From NCBI GenBank assembly GCA_001898965.1, contig MKVW01000003.1, positions 743,440-807,439 of the forward strand: DNA of 64,000 nucleotides, given 5' to 3'. This document shows positions 42,101-51,398 of the stretch, one piece after another (the stretch's first letter is position 1; every line of letters begins with the position of its first letter). Made by a program: the position numbers and the translations under genes. Under the pieces are notes generated by a model that had not been told where the DNA came from, ran no database searches, and saw only the letters and a program-made list of their open reading frames with translations. This DNA comes from Rhizobiales bacterium 62-17 (GTDB taxonomy: Bacteria > Pseudomonadota > Alphaproteobacteria > Rhizobiales > Beijerinckiaceae).

Positions 42101-43111
42101 ATGAGCGCATCTCTCATCGACCTGCCGATGATCTGGGCCGCCATCATCGCTTTCGCGGTCTTCGCCTATGTGGTGATGGACGGGTTCGATCTCGGCATCG
42201 GCATTCTCTTTCCCGTTTTCGCCGTCGGCGAGGAACGCGATCAGGCGATGAACTCCATTGCGCCGGTCTGGGACGGCAACGAGACCTGGCTGGTGCTGGG
42301 TGGTGGCGGCCTGTTCGCCGCCTTCCCCCTCGCCTTCGCCATCATCATGCCGGCGGTCTATCCCTTGGTGATCGCCATGCTGCTCGGCCTGGTGTTTCGC
42401 GGCGTCGCCTTCGAGTTTCGCTTCCGCGATCCAAGCCACCGGCCCTATTGGGATGCGGCCTTCACCATCGGCTCCGTCGTCGCCGCGTTCGCGCAAGGCA
42501 TGATCCTCGGCGCTCTGCTGCAAGGCATTGCGGTGGAGAACCGCGCCTATGGCGGCGGCTGGCTCGACTGGCTCTCGCCCTTCAGCCTGCTCACCGGCGT
42601 CAGCACGGTGATCGGCTATGCGCTGCTCGGTGCCACGTGGCTGATCTGGAAAACCGAAGGACGCGCCCAGGAGCATGCGCGACGGCTGGCCTGGACTTCT
42701 TTCATCGGCACGCTGATCGCCATTCTAGCCGTCAGCCTGGCGACGCCGTTTCTGGCCTTCGGTTATTACCAACGCTGGTTCACGTTTCCGAACGTGCTGC
42801 TGACCGCACAGGTGCCGCTGCTCACTGCCATCCTGGCCGCCATGTTCTGGCTCGCCATGCGCCGGCAGCACGAGAGCTGGCCATTCTTCCTGGCGCTGGC
42901 GCTTTTCCTGATGTGCTTCGCCGGCCTCGGCGTCAGCATGTATCCCTATGTCGTGCCCGACAAGGTGACGATCTGGGATGCGGCCGCACCGCACCGCAGC
43001 CAGTCGTTCATGTTGGTCGGCATCGTGATCATCCTGCCGCTCATCCTCGCCTATACGAGCTGGGCCTATTGGGTGTTTCGCGGCAAGGCCGGCACGGAGG
43101 GCTATCACTGA
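42101..43111 (+). CDS. cydB: Cytochrome bd ubiquinol oxidase subunit II
   Basis: A 336-residue subunit II with eight or nine membrane helices. LPMIWAAIIAFAVFAYVVMD, GFDLGIGILFP and WDGNETWLVLGGGGLFAAFP are the signature blocks. It starts 9 bases after the cydA stop with AGGTGAG upstream, and its stop overlaps the start of the 43-residue subunit (TGATG). Confidence 0.95.
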   Translation: MSASLIDLPMIWAAIIAFAVFAYVVMDGFDLGIGILFPVFAVGEERDQAMNSIAPVWDGNETWLVLGGGGLFAAFPLAFAIIMPAVYPLVIAMLLGLVFRGVAFEFRFRDPSHRPYWDAAFTIGSVVAAFAQGMILGALLQGIAVENRAYGGGWLDWLSPFSLLTGVSTVIGYALLGATWLIWKTEGRAQEHARRLAWTSFIGTLIAILAVSLATPFLAFGYYQRWFTFPNVLLTAQVPLLTAILAAMFWLAMRRQHESWPFFLALALFLMCFAGLGVSMYPYVVPDKVTIWDAAAPHRSQSFMLVGIVIILPLILAYTSWAYWVFRGKAGTEGYH

Positions 43112-43242
43112 TGGCCGCGCCCAACATGCAGCCACAGGCGCCGCTGTGGCAGCGGCTCCTGTGGATGGCCGGAATCTGGCTCGCCAGCATCACGGCGCTC
43201 GGCATCGTCGCCTACGGCATCCGCTACTGGCTTAAGGGTTAA
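43111..43242 (+). CDS. DUF2474 small subunit of cytochrome bd (CydX-like)
   Basis: A 43-residue peptide with one membrane helix (MAGIWLASITALGIVAYGIR) and a basic end, in the place of CydX/CydH-type subunits. DUF2474 proteins are encoded after cioAB in many proteobacteria and are thought to stabilise the oxidase. Its ATG overlaps the cydB stop, so it is translated by coupling. It ends 10 bases before the convergent HdeD gene. Confidence 0.85.
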   Translation: MAAPNMQPQAPLWQRLLWMAGIWLASITALGIVAYGIRYWLKG

Positions 43243-43252
43243 AGCGGAAGCT

Positions 43253-43837
43253 TCACGCCTGCTTGCTGCGCGCCGCTAGGCCAAGGCCGATCCAGGCCGC
43301 GCCGGCAAATATCAGATCGATGCCGAGGAAAATGCCGAGCGCATAAAGCCCCGACAGCGGCCAGCCCGACAGCAAGATCGCGCCCAAGACCACCGTCAGC
43401 ACGCCCGACAGGCCGACCCAGATCCAGGGCGATTCGCTTTTCATGTTGAAGGCCAGAATGATGCGCAGCACGCCCGAGACGATCAGGGAAATGCCCAGCA
43501 TCAACGTCAGCGCCGCCGCCGCGAGCAGCGGGTTGAGATAGCAGATCACGCCCGAGGCGATGTAGAGCAGCCCGAGCAAGAACCAGAGGATGAACTTGCC
43601 CCAGCTCTTGAACTGGAACGAGTTGATGATCTCGAAGACGCCGGAGAGGATCATCATGAAGCCGACGATGAGCACGCTCACCACCGTCGCCATGACGACA
43701 CTGCCGAGGGCAACCACGCCGGCGATGGCATAGACGACGCCCAGCGCAACGATCCAGCCCCATTTGGCTTTCAACAGATCGAAGGGCGCCGGAATGGTGG
43801 GTTGCGGGTTCGGACTTGCGGATGAAGCGTCTGTCAT
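43253..43837 (-). CDS. HdeD family membrane protein
   Basis: A 194-residue protein with six membrane helices in three similar pairs, of the HdeD/DUF308 family (acid-resistance protein in E. coli). VVALGSVVMATVVSVLIVGF, MMILSGVFEIINSFQFK and GLLYIASGVICYLNPLLAAA are typical. The start at 43837 has a perfect AGGAGG-type SD (CAGGAGGCTGGTC). It converges on the cytochrome bd operon. Role in this organism is unproven. Confidence 0.87.
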   Translation of the reverse strand: MTDASSASPNPQPTIPAPFDLLKAKWGWIVALGVVYAIAGVVALGSVVMATVVSVLIVGFMMILSGVFEIINSFQFKSWGKFILWFLLGLLYIASGVICYLNPLLAAAALTLMLGISLIVSGVLRIILAFNMKSESPWIWVGLSGVLTVVLGAILLSGWPLSGLYALGIFLGIDLIFAGAAWIGLGLAARSKQA

Positions 43838-43910
43838 GACCAGCCTCCTGATTGAGCGAACGGCGCCACGATGCGCCGAAAGTTCGCCGGAGGCAAATCG
43901 CCATGGACTT

Positions 43911-43940
43911 GCGGCGTTTGATGAAATCACCAAACGCCGC
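43911..43940 (-). terminator. Hairpin after the phytase-like gene
   Basis: A perfect 10-bp stem (gcggcgtttg and its complement) with a 10-base loop, 41 bases beyond the stop of the minus-strand gene at 43982. No T-run follows on the minus strand, so it is only a probable terminator. Confidence 0.5.
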
Positions 43941-43981
43941 AAAGATGCATCAGAATAAGTGTCTTGGCCTGATCGTTCCGA

Positions 43982-45325
43982 TTACTTCTTCCAGATCGCC
44001 GGATCGGCCGTCACGGCGCCTTTGACCAGAACGATTCTCGTCTTGTCGCCGCGAATGCCGAAGTCGTTGTCGTTAATCATCATGAGCGTGCCATCTTCAA
44101 GGATGGCCAGGCCTTCGACCTTCTCCGGCGCGTCCTTGAGGTCGCGGAAGGTGTCGAGACGCAGCGTCTTCGTCACCGGCGTCACCGCAAGAGGCCCAAG
44201 ATCGTTCTGCTGTTCGAGCGTCGGCGAGGTCGCGACATCGTCCCACTTGCTGCCGAGAATATTGGTCGCGCCATCGAGGGTGATCTCGAACAGTTTGGTG
44301 GTCTTTTCGGTGCGCTCCAGCACCAGGATACGATCGGTGCCAAGCGCGAGGATTTCCGAAATGCGCGGCTCATTCTGGCGCGGCGACGGATCGAAGCCGA
44401 ACGACTGCGGATCGGCAAGCTGATAAACCCATTCGCCTACGACTTTGCCGGCTTTGCGGTCGAACTTGAAGAAGCGCGTGTTGCGCGCGCTTTGATAGGC
44501 CTTGGCATCCGGGTTAGCGAGCGGGTTCTGCACCATGAAGTAGAGGAAGGCTTCATCCGGCGAGATGGCGATGCCTTCGATGCCACGATTGCCCTGGCGC
44601 TTCGACAGGATGGCCGGCAGGTCGGCGACGATCTTGGCTTCGGCGTTCTTGTAGTCCGCAGCTGCATCGACCGGCACATGCCGTTCGAGGATGCGGCCAT
44701 CGGCGGAGAGATGCGCGATGGACGGACCCATTTCCTCGCCGACCCAGAAGGTGCCATCGGACAGGCGCACGATACCTTCGAGGTCGATGTTGTCGGGATC
44801 GTCGGGCAGAACGTTGCCTGCGAGATCCATGCCGGTATCCTTGGACGCCTTCGTCTGCGGATTCAGCAGGCCGGTGATGGTCGCGCCCGATTTCGCCTTA
44901 CGCAGCGGGATCGTTTCGAGCAGTTTGAACGTGCCCTTGTCGCGATCGAGTTCGAGCTTGTAGATCGACGGGACGTAATCTGGCGTCGGATAGATGCGGC
45001 CGTTGGACAACTTACGACAGGCCTGCGCGATCTCATCGCCGAGAATCCCTGGCGCTTCGCCGCAGGTCATGTTGGGGCCGCGATCGCCGATGGTCCACAC
45101 GACATTCGGCGGGTCGTTGCGATGGCGGAAAGCCCCGGAGCCAACGCCAAGCGTATAGGTGCCCGTCTGGCCGTTGGGCAGCTTCACCGTCTTCCATTCA
45201 AACTTCGGATCGTCGGAGGAAAAGATGCGTGACTGGATGGTTTCAGCCGCCGCCTGGCTGCCGAACGCGGCGATCGACAAAGCGACAAGGGACAACGAGG
45301 CAAGCAGGGAAAAAGGCCGTTTCAT
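43982..45325 (-). CDS. Secreted esterase-like/phytase-like beta-propeller protein
   Basis: A 447-residue exported protein of the phytase-like domain family (esterase-like activity of phytase). Signal peptide LLASLSLVALSIAAFGSQAAA, then repeated blade-like strands with IDLEGIVRLSDGTFWVGEEM, GIEGIAISPDEAFLYFMVQ and VEGLAILEDGTLMMINDNDF, which carry the acidic calcium or metal ligands. It could hydrolyse phosphate esters outside the inner membrane. Monocistronic, no partner genes. Confidence 0.86.
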   Translation of the reverse strand: MKRPFSLLASLSLVALSIAAFGSQAAAETIQSRIFSSDDPKFEWKTVKLPNGQTGTYTLGVGSGAFRHRNDPPNVVWTIGDRGPNMTCGEAPGILGDEIAQACRKLSNGRIYPTPDYVPSIYKLELDRDKGTFKLLETIPLRKAKSGATITGLLNPQTKASKDTGMDLAGNVLPDDPDNIDLEGIVRLSDGTFWVGEEMGPSIAHLSADGRILERHVPVDAAADYKNAEAKIVADLPAILSKRQGNRGIEGIAISPDEAFLYFMVQNPLANPDAKAYQSARNTRFFKFDRKAGKVVGEWVYQLADPQSFGFDPSPRQNEPRISEILALGTDRILVLERTEKTTKLFEITLDGATNILGSKWDDVATSPTLEQQNDLGPLAVTPVTKTLRLDTFRDLKDAPEKVEGLAILEDGTLMMINDNDFGIRGDKTRIVLVKGAVTADPAIWKK

Positions 45326-45421
45326 AGTTCGTCTCCAGACAGGTTGGCGCCCCTATGGAGGGCCTCAATGACAGCCGGATGACGGTATTCGCAGTCCGCG
45401 TGGCGGACGTGAAATTTCTCC

Positions 45422-46588
45422 TCAGACCGTACGGTTACGGCCAGCGGCAAGGCCGAACAGGGCCTGGAACAAGGTCACGACCACCACCGCCATCAATGGT
45501 ACGGTCCAATTGTGCGCGACATCATGCAGAACGCCAAAGGCGACCGGCCCCATCGCCGCCACCAGATAGCCAATCGACTGGGTCATGACCGATAAGGACG
45601 CCGCCCGGTAATGGTCTGACGAACGCAAACCGATGAAGGCCAGCGCCAGAACGAAGCAGACGCCACTGCCCAACCCCATCAGCAATATCCACAGATAGGC
45701 CAGGCTCGGGATCAAGATCAGCGCGACGAGCGAAGCCGACATCAACAGCGACGCGAAAAACACAAACAGCCGTTGATCCGTAGCCAGTTTCAGGAGCGGT
45801 GGAATGCTGATACCGACCACCAGCGAAATGAGCTGGAACAGAGTGATCAGAAAGCCAGCATTCTCCGCCGAATAGCCCGTGTCCTGCAGGATCACCGGAA
45901 ACCAGCTGATGATGATGTAGAAGGCCATGGACTGCAGGCCCATGAAGGCCGTGATCTTCCAGGCCAGCGACGAGCGCCAGACCGAGGTGCGCGGCACGCG
46001 CACGATGTTCTTTTCGCCGGATGTCCGCAAGGCCGGCCGGAGCCAGGCCAGCAAAGCAATGACCGCCGGAATCGCCCACGCCGCCAAAGCGGCGCGCCAG
46101 CCTCCTGGCAACCAATCGGCCAACGGCACCGCAAGCCCCGAGGCGATGGCCGAGCTGAGCCCCAGCACCATGGCATAGAGCGTGGTGGTGCTCTGCACGC
46201 GGCTCGGATAGTCGCGCTTGATGACGCCGGGGATGAGAACATTGGCCACAGCAATGCCGGCGCCAAGCATGATCGTGCCACCGAACAGCGCTGGCACGGA
46301 ACCGTACGAGCGCAGCAGCGTGCCGGCGATCAACACCAGCATCGACACCACCAGGGTGCGTTCCAATCCCAACCGCCGCCCGAACTGGGCCAAGGGCGAG
46401 AAGCAAGCGAAGGCGAACAACGGCAAGCTGCTCAACAGGCCGGCTGATGTCACGGAAATTCCGGTGCCTTGCCTGATTTCGTCGAGCAACGGCCCCACGC
46501 TGGTGAGTGCCGGCCGCAGATTGGCGGCCAGCAACACGAGTGCGAAGATCGGAATTGCGGCGGCCGTATTGTTGTTCTGTTTCATCAT
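45422..46588 (-). CDS. MFS transporter, CynX/NimT family
   Basis: A 388-residue permease with twelve hydrophobic segments. The N-terminal LVLLAANLRPALTSVGPLLD is the hallmark of the CynX/NimT (cyanate/nitroimidazole) group. Loop motif FGRRLGLERTLVVS follows helix 2. Two ATGs are adjacent at the start. It lies between a phytase-like gene and a glycosyltransferase on the same strand with about 65-95 base gaps. Substrate not predictable. Confidence 0.87.
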   Translation of the reverse strand: MMKQNNNTAAAIPIFALVLLAANLRPALTSVGPLLDEIRQGTGISVTSAGLLSSLPLFAFACFSPLAQFGRRLGLERTLVVSMLVLIAGTLLRSYGSVPALFGGTIMLGAGIAVANVLIPGVIKRDYPSRVQSTTTLYAMVLGLSSAIASGLAVPLADWLPGGWRAALAAWAIPAVIALLAWLRPALRTSGEKNIVRVPRTSVWRSSLAWKITAFMGLQSMAFYIIISWFPVILQDTGYSAENAGFLITLFQLISLVVGISIPPLLKLATDQRLFVFFASLLMSASLVALILIPSLAYLWILLMGLGSGVCFVLALAFIGLRSSDHYRAASLSVMTQSIGYLVAAMGPVAFGVLHDVAHNWTVPLMAVVVVTLFQALFGLAAGRNRTV

Positions 46589-46653
46589 GATCCAGCCGTA
46601 GGAATACGGGGCACGGCTCGAAAAGCAAATCCCTTTTCCAGCAACGCTCCTGG

Positions 46654-48114
46654 TTATTCGCTACGGCGATAAAGAGCCCAGTCTATCCCCGAAAGCCCCT
46701 GCGGCACGGTCGCCGCCACGCGCTGATAGGACAGATGACACTGTCGTGTCGGTTCAAGCCGTTCGGGGCTATCAGGCTGGAGTTCAAGAATGAACCACTG
46801 CGGCCGTCGCTGGCACCATTGATCCGCTGCGATCAATTCGACATGCCGGCCAAGTTTTCCTGCGAAATAATTGACCACGATTTCGGTTCGCGGCTCATGG
46901 TTCGTAGCGTAGGTCGCCGGTCCCATTTCGGTCATGCGGGCGACCAAGGGTTCGTAGACACCGCGTCCCTGCTCAAAAAGACGCAGCATGGCCCACCCAT
47001 TGCTGAGGAGGAGCGCGATGAGAACAATGGCCGCGCCACTCCTTGCAATGCTCCCCTTGGACAGGGCGCGACCGAGCAACTCGCCCACCAAGAGCAACAA
47101 GAAAACACCGCTGACGATGAAATAACGCGGAAAGCCCAAATTGGGGAGCCGCATGATGAGTGCAACGATCGGCCACGCGACAATGCCGAGCGAATAGAGC
47201 GCTATTCGGCGATCGCGATAGAACCAAACCGCTGTCAGTGCGGCGATTGGAGCAATGCCGACGGCAATCCAATTGTCCCAACTCCCGATCGGATTCAACA
47301 ATCCCAGAGTGGTCCGCACCAGGCCGCCGAAGCCTAAGACGAAGGAGGTGAAATCAAACGGCGCATAACCTCCCAAGCCGAACCCCAGAAGCCTTATGCT
47401 GATGATCATGCCGAAAGCGACGAGCAGGACCGCGATGATGGCAGGTGTGAACACATTCAACGCATCAAAAACCGGACGGACGAATTGGCGTTCCCGCCAG
47501 ACCATGATGCCAAAGACCCACACGCCGAGGGTGAACACCGAAGCGATCATCGTGAGGTGGGAAAGACAACCGAGAAACACGATCGCGCCGAGCGCCAGGC
47601 CTCGACCACCGGAGTCCATCCGCTCCTCGACAATGCGCACGGCCAGCAATGTGAACAGCACGACGCCAATATATCCGCGCGCTTCGGAGCCGAAGTGCAC
47701 CATTACGTAGCTGATCGTAAATAAGAACCCGGTGACGATCTGCGTTGCGAAGCCCCGCCCCGCCGTTGCCCACACCGCGGCCACTATGCATGCCGTTCCC
47801 ATCGCGATGGACAGGCCACGCTGGACCACGGCCGGCGCCAGCGGATCGACCAGATAAAGATAGGCCGACGTCAGAAAATGATTGTTGTCGTGATTGATCT
47901 TCCAGAAGACCTGATCGATCGAGGTCAACGTCCTGACATGATCGACGCTGACAATCTCGTCGAGCCAAAGATCGCCGCCAGCCAATAGAACGCGCAGAGC
48001 CAGTCCCGCCGCGACCAGGAACACCACGGCCGCCACCAGTTGGCCCTGTACGGGTGAAGCGAGCGCGAGGCGCCGTGCAGATAATTCCGTCACAGCCAGT
48101 CCCTCTTTCGGCAT
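46654..48114 (-). CDS. Membrane glycosyltransferase of the GT39/PMT type
   Basis: A 486-residue integral membrane protein with ten or more helices. The motif GGDLWLDEIVSVDH near residue 46 carries the Asp-Glu pair found in the first periplasmic loop of polyprenyl-phosphate-dependent transferases. The C-terminal 80 residues form a soluble periplasmic domain (EPRTEIVVNYFAGKLG, QPDSPERLEPTRQCHLSY). It should transfer a sugar from a lipid carrier to an outer-surface target. Slightly lower GC in parts than its neighbours. No glycan cluster is adjacent. Confidence 0.75.
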   Translation of the reverse strand: MPKEGLAVTELSARRLALASPVQGQLVAAVVFLVAAGLALRVLLAGGDLWLDEIVSVDHVRTLTSIDQVFWKINHDNNHFLTSAYLYLVDPLAPAVVQRGLSIAMGTACIVAAVWATAGRGFATQIVTGFLFTISYVMVHFGSEARGYIGVVLFTLLAVRIVEERMDSGGRGLALGAIVFLGCLSHLTMIASVFTLGVWVFGIMVWRERQFVRPVFDALNVFTPAIIAVLLVAFGMIISIRLLGFGLGGYAPFDFTSFVLGFGGLVRTTLGLLNPIGSWDNWIAVGIAPIAALTAVWFYRDRRIALYSLGIVAWPIVALIMRLPNLGFPRYFIVSGVFLLLLVGELLGRALSKGSIARSGAAIVLIALLLSNGWAMLRLFEQGRGVYEPLVARMTEMGPATYATNHEPRTEIVVNYFAGKLGRHVELIAADQWCQRRPQWFILELQPDSPERLEPTRQCHLSYQRVAATVPQGLSGIDWALYRRSE

Positions 48115-48245
48115 TCCATGCTTCGATCCGCCCGCCCCGCTATCCTGGCGTGAAATCTAGGGAGAGATCGTTGCGATTTCGTTCGAGGGATCGTTTCCGC
48201 CTGAAGCCGGCTGTGGGCGCTTGGCCCAACTTCCTCAAAACCGCC

Positions 48246-48293
48246 TTGACAATCACTATATGATATCTCAATCATAATAAGATAAGACCACAG
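48246..48293 (+). promoter_or_regulatory. Candidate promoter and operator of the catabolic operon
   Basis: TTGACA at 48246-48251 is followed by an AT-rich stretch with a repeat atgat-atctca-atcat (48260-48275) and aataagataag further on, upstream of the E1 start at 48309. The TTGACA fits a -35 box; the -10 box is not clear. The repeat could bind the IclR regulator encoded in the operon. Confidence 0.45.
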
Positions 48294-48308
48294 GGAGGCC
48301 CGGCTCGG

Positions 48309-50324
48309 GTGAGGTCTGACGTGCCCAAGGACAATTCCGACGCGACTTTCGGCCTGCGCGCCTATCGGCGCATGGCCCGCATCCGCGGTTTCGAACAGCT
48401 TTGCATGCAATTCAGCGAGGCCGGACTGGCGGTCGGCTCGATCCATCTGTGCGCGGGCCAGGAGGCCATTCCCGTCGGCACGCTGGAGGCGCTCGGCGAC
48501 GAGGACCGCATTTCGGCGACCTATCGCGGCCATGGCTGGGCGCTGGAAGTGGGCCTCGATCCCTTCGCCGTGATGAGCGAAATCTGCCATCGCGCCACGG
48601 GCATCAACGGCGGCCGCGCCGGCTCGGCCCTGATGATCGCGCCCGATCAGCGTTTCATCGGTGAAAACTCCATCGTCGGCGCCGGCTATCCCATCGCGGC
48701 CGGCGTCGCTCTCGCCCAAAAGCTGCAGAAAACAGGCGGTATTTCCGTCGTCAGCATTGGCGACGGCGCCATGAATCAGGGCTCGGCCCATGAAGCGCTG
48801 GTTTTCGCCAGCCTGAACAAGCTGCCCGTGCTTTTCATTTGTGAAAACAATGGCTGGGCCGAGATGACGCCGTCGAGCGTCGTCGCGCCCGTGCCGCGTC
48901 AAGCCCGCCGGGCCGGCGCCTATGGCATCAAGTCGGCGACTGTCGACGGCGGCGATCCGATCGCCGTGCGCGACAGCGTGGCGATGGCGCGCCAGCAATT
49001 GCTCGAGGGCAACGGGCCGATCTTTCTCGAATTCGAGACCGTGCGCCTCTGGGGCCATTACAACAAGGATGGCCAGCATTATCGGCCGAAGGACGAATGG
49101 GACGCGACGCAGGCCAAGGACCCGATCGCTTTGCTGCGTCAAAAGCTCATCGAGCAGGACGCGCGTCTGGCGAGTGAGCTTGATGCGATCGACAGCGAGG
49201 TGAAACGGGACATCGAGCAGTTGCGGCAAAAGGTTGAAGCCGCGCCCCTGCCCGATCCGGCGACCGCCGCCGAGCACGTGATCGCGCAGAGCCCCAAAGC
49301 CGCGCGCGCGGCACGCGGCAGTGCGCCTGTCGAGACGACCTACGGCAATGCCGTGACGACGGCACTGAAACATGAGCTGCAAGAGCGGCCCGAGCTTCTC
49401 GTCTATGGCGAGGATGTCGGTGGCGGTGGCGGCATTTTCGGCTGCACGCGCACTTTGCAGAAAACCTTCGGCACGGACCGCGTGTTCGACACGCCGATTT
49501 CGGAAAGCGCCATTCTCGGCTCGGCGCTGGGTGCTGCCATGATGGGCATGCGGCCGGTCGTTGAAATCATGTGGGCCGATTTCATGCTGGTGGCGATCGA
49601 CCAGATCATCAATCAGATGACCAATCTGCGCTATATCACCCAGGGCAAGGCTTCGGCGCCGCTGGTGGTGCGCATGCAACAGGGCACGACACCTGGTTCC
49701 TGCGCGCAGCATTCGCAATCGCTCGAAGCCCTGCTGTTCCATATTCCCGGCCTGCGCATCGGCCTGCCCTCAACGGCGCAGGATGCCTACGACATGCTGC
49801 GCGCCGCCGTTGCCTGTGACGATCCGACCATCATTATCGAATCCAGGGTCTTCTATCAGCGCAAGGAAATGGCTGTTCTTGAAGGACCAGCGGAGCCGAT
49901 CGGCGGTCTGCGCCAGCGTCGCGCCGGCAAGGACATCGCTCTGGTGAGCTGGAGCACCGGCATGCCGGTCATCGAAAGCGCCGCCGAGGAACTGGCGAAG
50001 CTCGGCATCGACGCGGCGGTGATCGACCTGCGCTGGCTCTCGCCCTTGCCGCAGGATGAGTTGATTGCCGCCGTGCGCGCTGCCGGTGAAACCGCGCTCA
50101 TCGTCCACGAAGCCAATCTGACGGGTGGCGTTGGTGCCGAACTCGCCTGCCGGCTCCGTGATGCTGGCTTGGCGCGCGTGGCGCGACTGGCGACGCCGGA
50201 CGTACGCATGCCCGCTTCGCCCGTCTTGCAGGCACAACTGCTGCCCAATGCCGCGAAAGTGGTGGCGCAGGTGAAGGCTCTTTTAGGGAGCGACGGCGCG
50301 GTGATGCGGGCTGTCGCGGAATAA
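48309..50324 (+). CDS. Fused E1 alpha-beta thiamine-diphosphate-dependent 2-oxo acid dehydrogenase
   Basis: A 671-residue fusion of E1 alpha (about residues 15-330) and E1 beta (about 340-660). The ThDP motif begins GDGAMNQG at residue 151 and ends in ENN at 179-181. The beta part shows LLVYGEDVGGGGGIFGCTR, PISESAILGSALGAAMMG and PGSCAQHSQSLEALL. Such fusions decarboxylate branched or short 2-oxo acids, or acetoin. No lipoyl E2 or E3 gene is in the window, so it must borrow them or work alone. Starts GTG at 48309 or GTG at 48321, both after GGGAGG. First gene of the operon. Confidence 0.87.
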   Translation: MRSDVPKDNSDATFGLRAYRRMARIRGFEQLCMQFSEAGLAVGSIHLCAGQEAIPVGTLEALGDEDRISATYRGHGWALEVGLDPFAVMSEICHRATGINGGRAGSALMIAPDQRFIGENSIVGAGYPIAAGVALAQKLQKTGGISVVSIGDGAMNQGSAHEALVFASLNKLPVLFICENNGWAEMTPSSVVAPVPRQARRAGAYGIKSATVDGGDPIAVRDSVAMARQQLLEGNGPIFLEFETVRLWGHYNKDGQHYRPKDEWDATQAKDPIALLRQKLIEQDARLASELDAIDSEVKRDIEQLRQKVEAAPLPDPATAAEHVIAQSPKAARAARGSAPVETTYGNAVTTALKHELQERPELLVYGEDVGGGGGIFGCTRTLQKTFGTDRVFDTPISESAILGSALGAAMMGMRPVVEIMWADFMLVAIDQIINQMTNLRYITQGKASAPLVVRMQQGTTPGSCAQHSQSLEALLFHIPGLRIGLPSTAQDAYDMLRAAVACDDPTIIIESRVFYQRKEMAVLEGPAEPIGGLRQRRAGKDIALVSWSTGMPVIESAAEELAKLGIDAAVIDLRWLSPLPQDELIAAVRAAGETALIVHEANLTGGVGAELACRLRDAGLARVARLATPDVRMPASPVLQAQLLPNAAKVVAQVKALLGSDGAVMRAVAE

Positions 50325-50393
50325 GCCGGTGTTGGGAGAGACACAGGCGATGTGAGGCGCGGAAGGGACGCGCAAGAGTGAGGGAGGGAGAAA

Positions 50394-51362
50394 ATGAGCA
50401 TTACACGACGCCGTATCCTACAGGCTGGCGCAGCGGGCACGTCCCTGTGCTTTGCTCCTTATGTCCATGCGCAGGCGCGGACGAACGTGCGCTATGCGAC
50501 GCTGAACGCTGGTATCAGCGTGATCTTCGACGAATATCTGAAGGCGAAACGCTTCGACCACAAACACGGTCTCAACATCGAACTCGCCACCGCTTATACC
50601 TCGGTGCCAAGCTATTATAGCGATTTCATCGCCGGCAGTTTCGATCTCGCCATCGGCGCCTGGGACAGTTTCAAGGGCATGTCCGACAAAGGTGTGCCGG
50701 TGAAACTCGCGTCGATCTTCACCACCGCCGACATCATCAACATCGTCGCCGGCAAGAACGGCCCGCAATCGGCCACGGAACTCAAGGGCCGGCCGCTCGC
50801 TGCCGTCGTCGCCACGGGTTCCTACAATATGTGCCGCGCGGTGCTGAAAAACGCCTATGGCGTCGAGCTCGGCAAGGACATGCCGGTGCAGAACGTGCCG
50901 AACCCGGTGCAAGCGGTCGCCATGGTGGTTTCCGGCAATGTCGATGCGGCTTTGTCTTGGGAGCCGAATATCATCAGCGCCTTCGAAAAGGTGCCGGACC
51001 TCAAGGCTATTTTCAATCTCGGCCGCGAGTATGAAAGCAAGCAGAAGCGTCCGCTGCCCTATTTCGGCCTTGCCGTGCGCAAGGAAGCGATCGCCCGCGA
51101 TGCCGATCTCGCCAAGCGCGTCGACGCGACCTGCCGCGATCTCGTCGCCGCCATCAATGCCGACCCGTCGGAAATCTACGGCATCGCGGCGCCGAAGCTC
51201 GGCCTGAAAGTGGCCGACATGATCAAGGCCCATGAGGCTGGTCGCCTGAAATTCCTCAACCTGTCGATGTTGAACGAAGACGGTCGCGAGGCCATTCGCG
51301 CCGCCCAGGCCTACATCGATGAGAAGAATCCGAAAATCAATCCAGACTTCTTCCCGAGCTGA
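50394..51362 (+). CDS. ABC transporter substrate-binding protein, NMT1/SsuA type
   Basis: A 322-residue periplasmic binding protein of the NMT1/THI5-like family (taurine, sulfonate, nitrate, pyrimidine or aromatic ligands). It carries a twin-arginine signal (ITRRRILQAGAAGTSLCF). SYYSDFIAGSFDLAIGAWDS and NVPNPVQAVAMVVSGNVDAA are typical. Its permease and ATPase follow directly. It brings in the presumed substrate of the Rieske oxygenase; the ligand is unknown. Confidence 0.88.
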   Translation: MSITRRRILQAGAAGTSLCFAPYVHAQARTNVRYATLNAGISVIFDEYLKAKRFDHKHGLNIELATAYTSVPSYYSDFIAGSFDLAIGAWDSFKGMSDKGVPVKLASIFTTADIINIVAGKNGPQSATELKGRPLAAVVATGSYNMCRAVLKNAYGVELGKDMPVQNVPNPVQAVAMVVSGNVDAALSWEPNIISAFEKVPDLKAIFNLGREYESKQKRPLPYFGLAVRKEAIARDADLAKRVDATCRDLVAAINADPSEIYGIAAPKLGLKVADMIKAHEAGRLKFLNLSMLNEDGREAIRAAQAYIDEKNPKINPDFFPS

Positions 51363-51398
51363 CCGTCTCGTTCAAATCATCACGCATAAGAGTGGCCC

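Noticed and set aside
40448..42676. Long minus-strand open frame opposite cydA and cydB
   Set aside because: Antisense shadow of two clearly identified genes; composition is dominated by His, Arg, Gln and Glu without motif.
48090..49742. Minus-strand open frame opposite the E1 fusion gene
   Set aside because: Shadow of a strongly supported gene; no family-like sequence.
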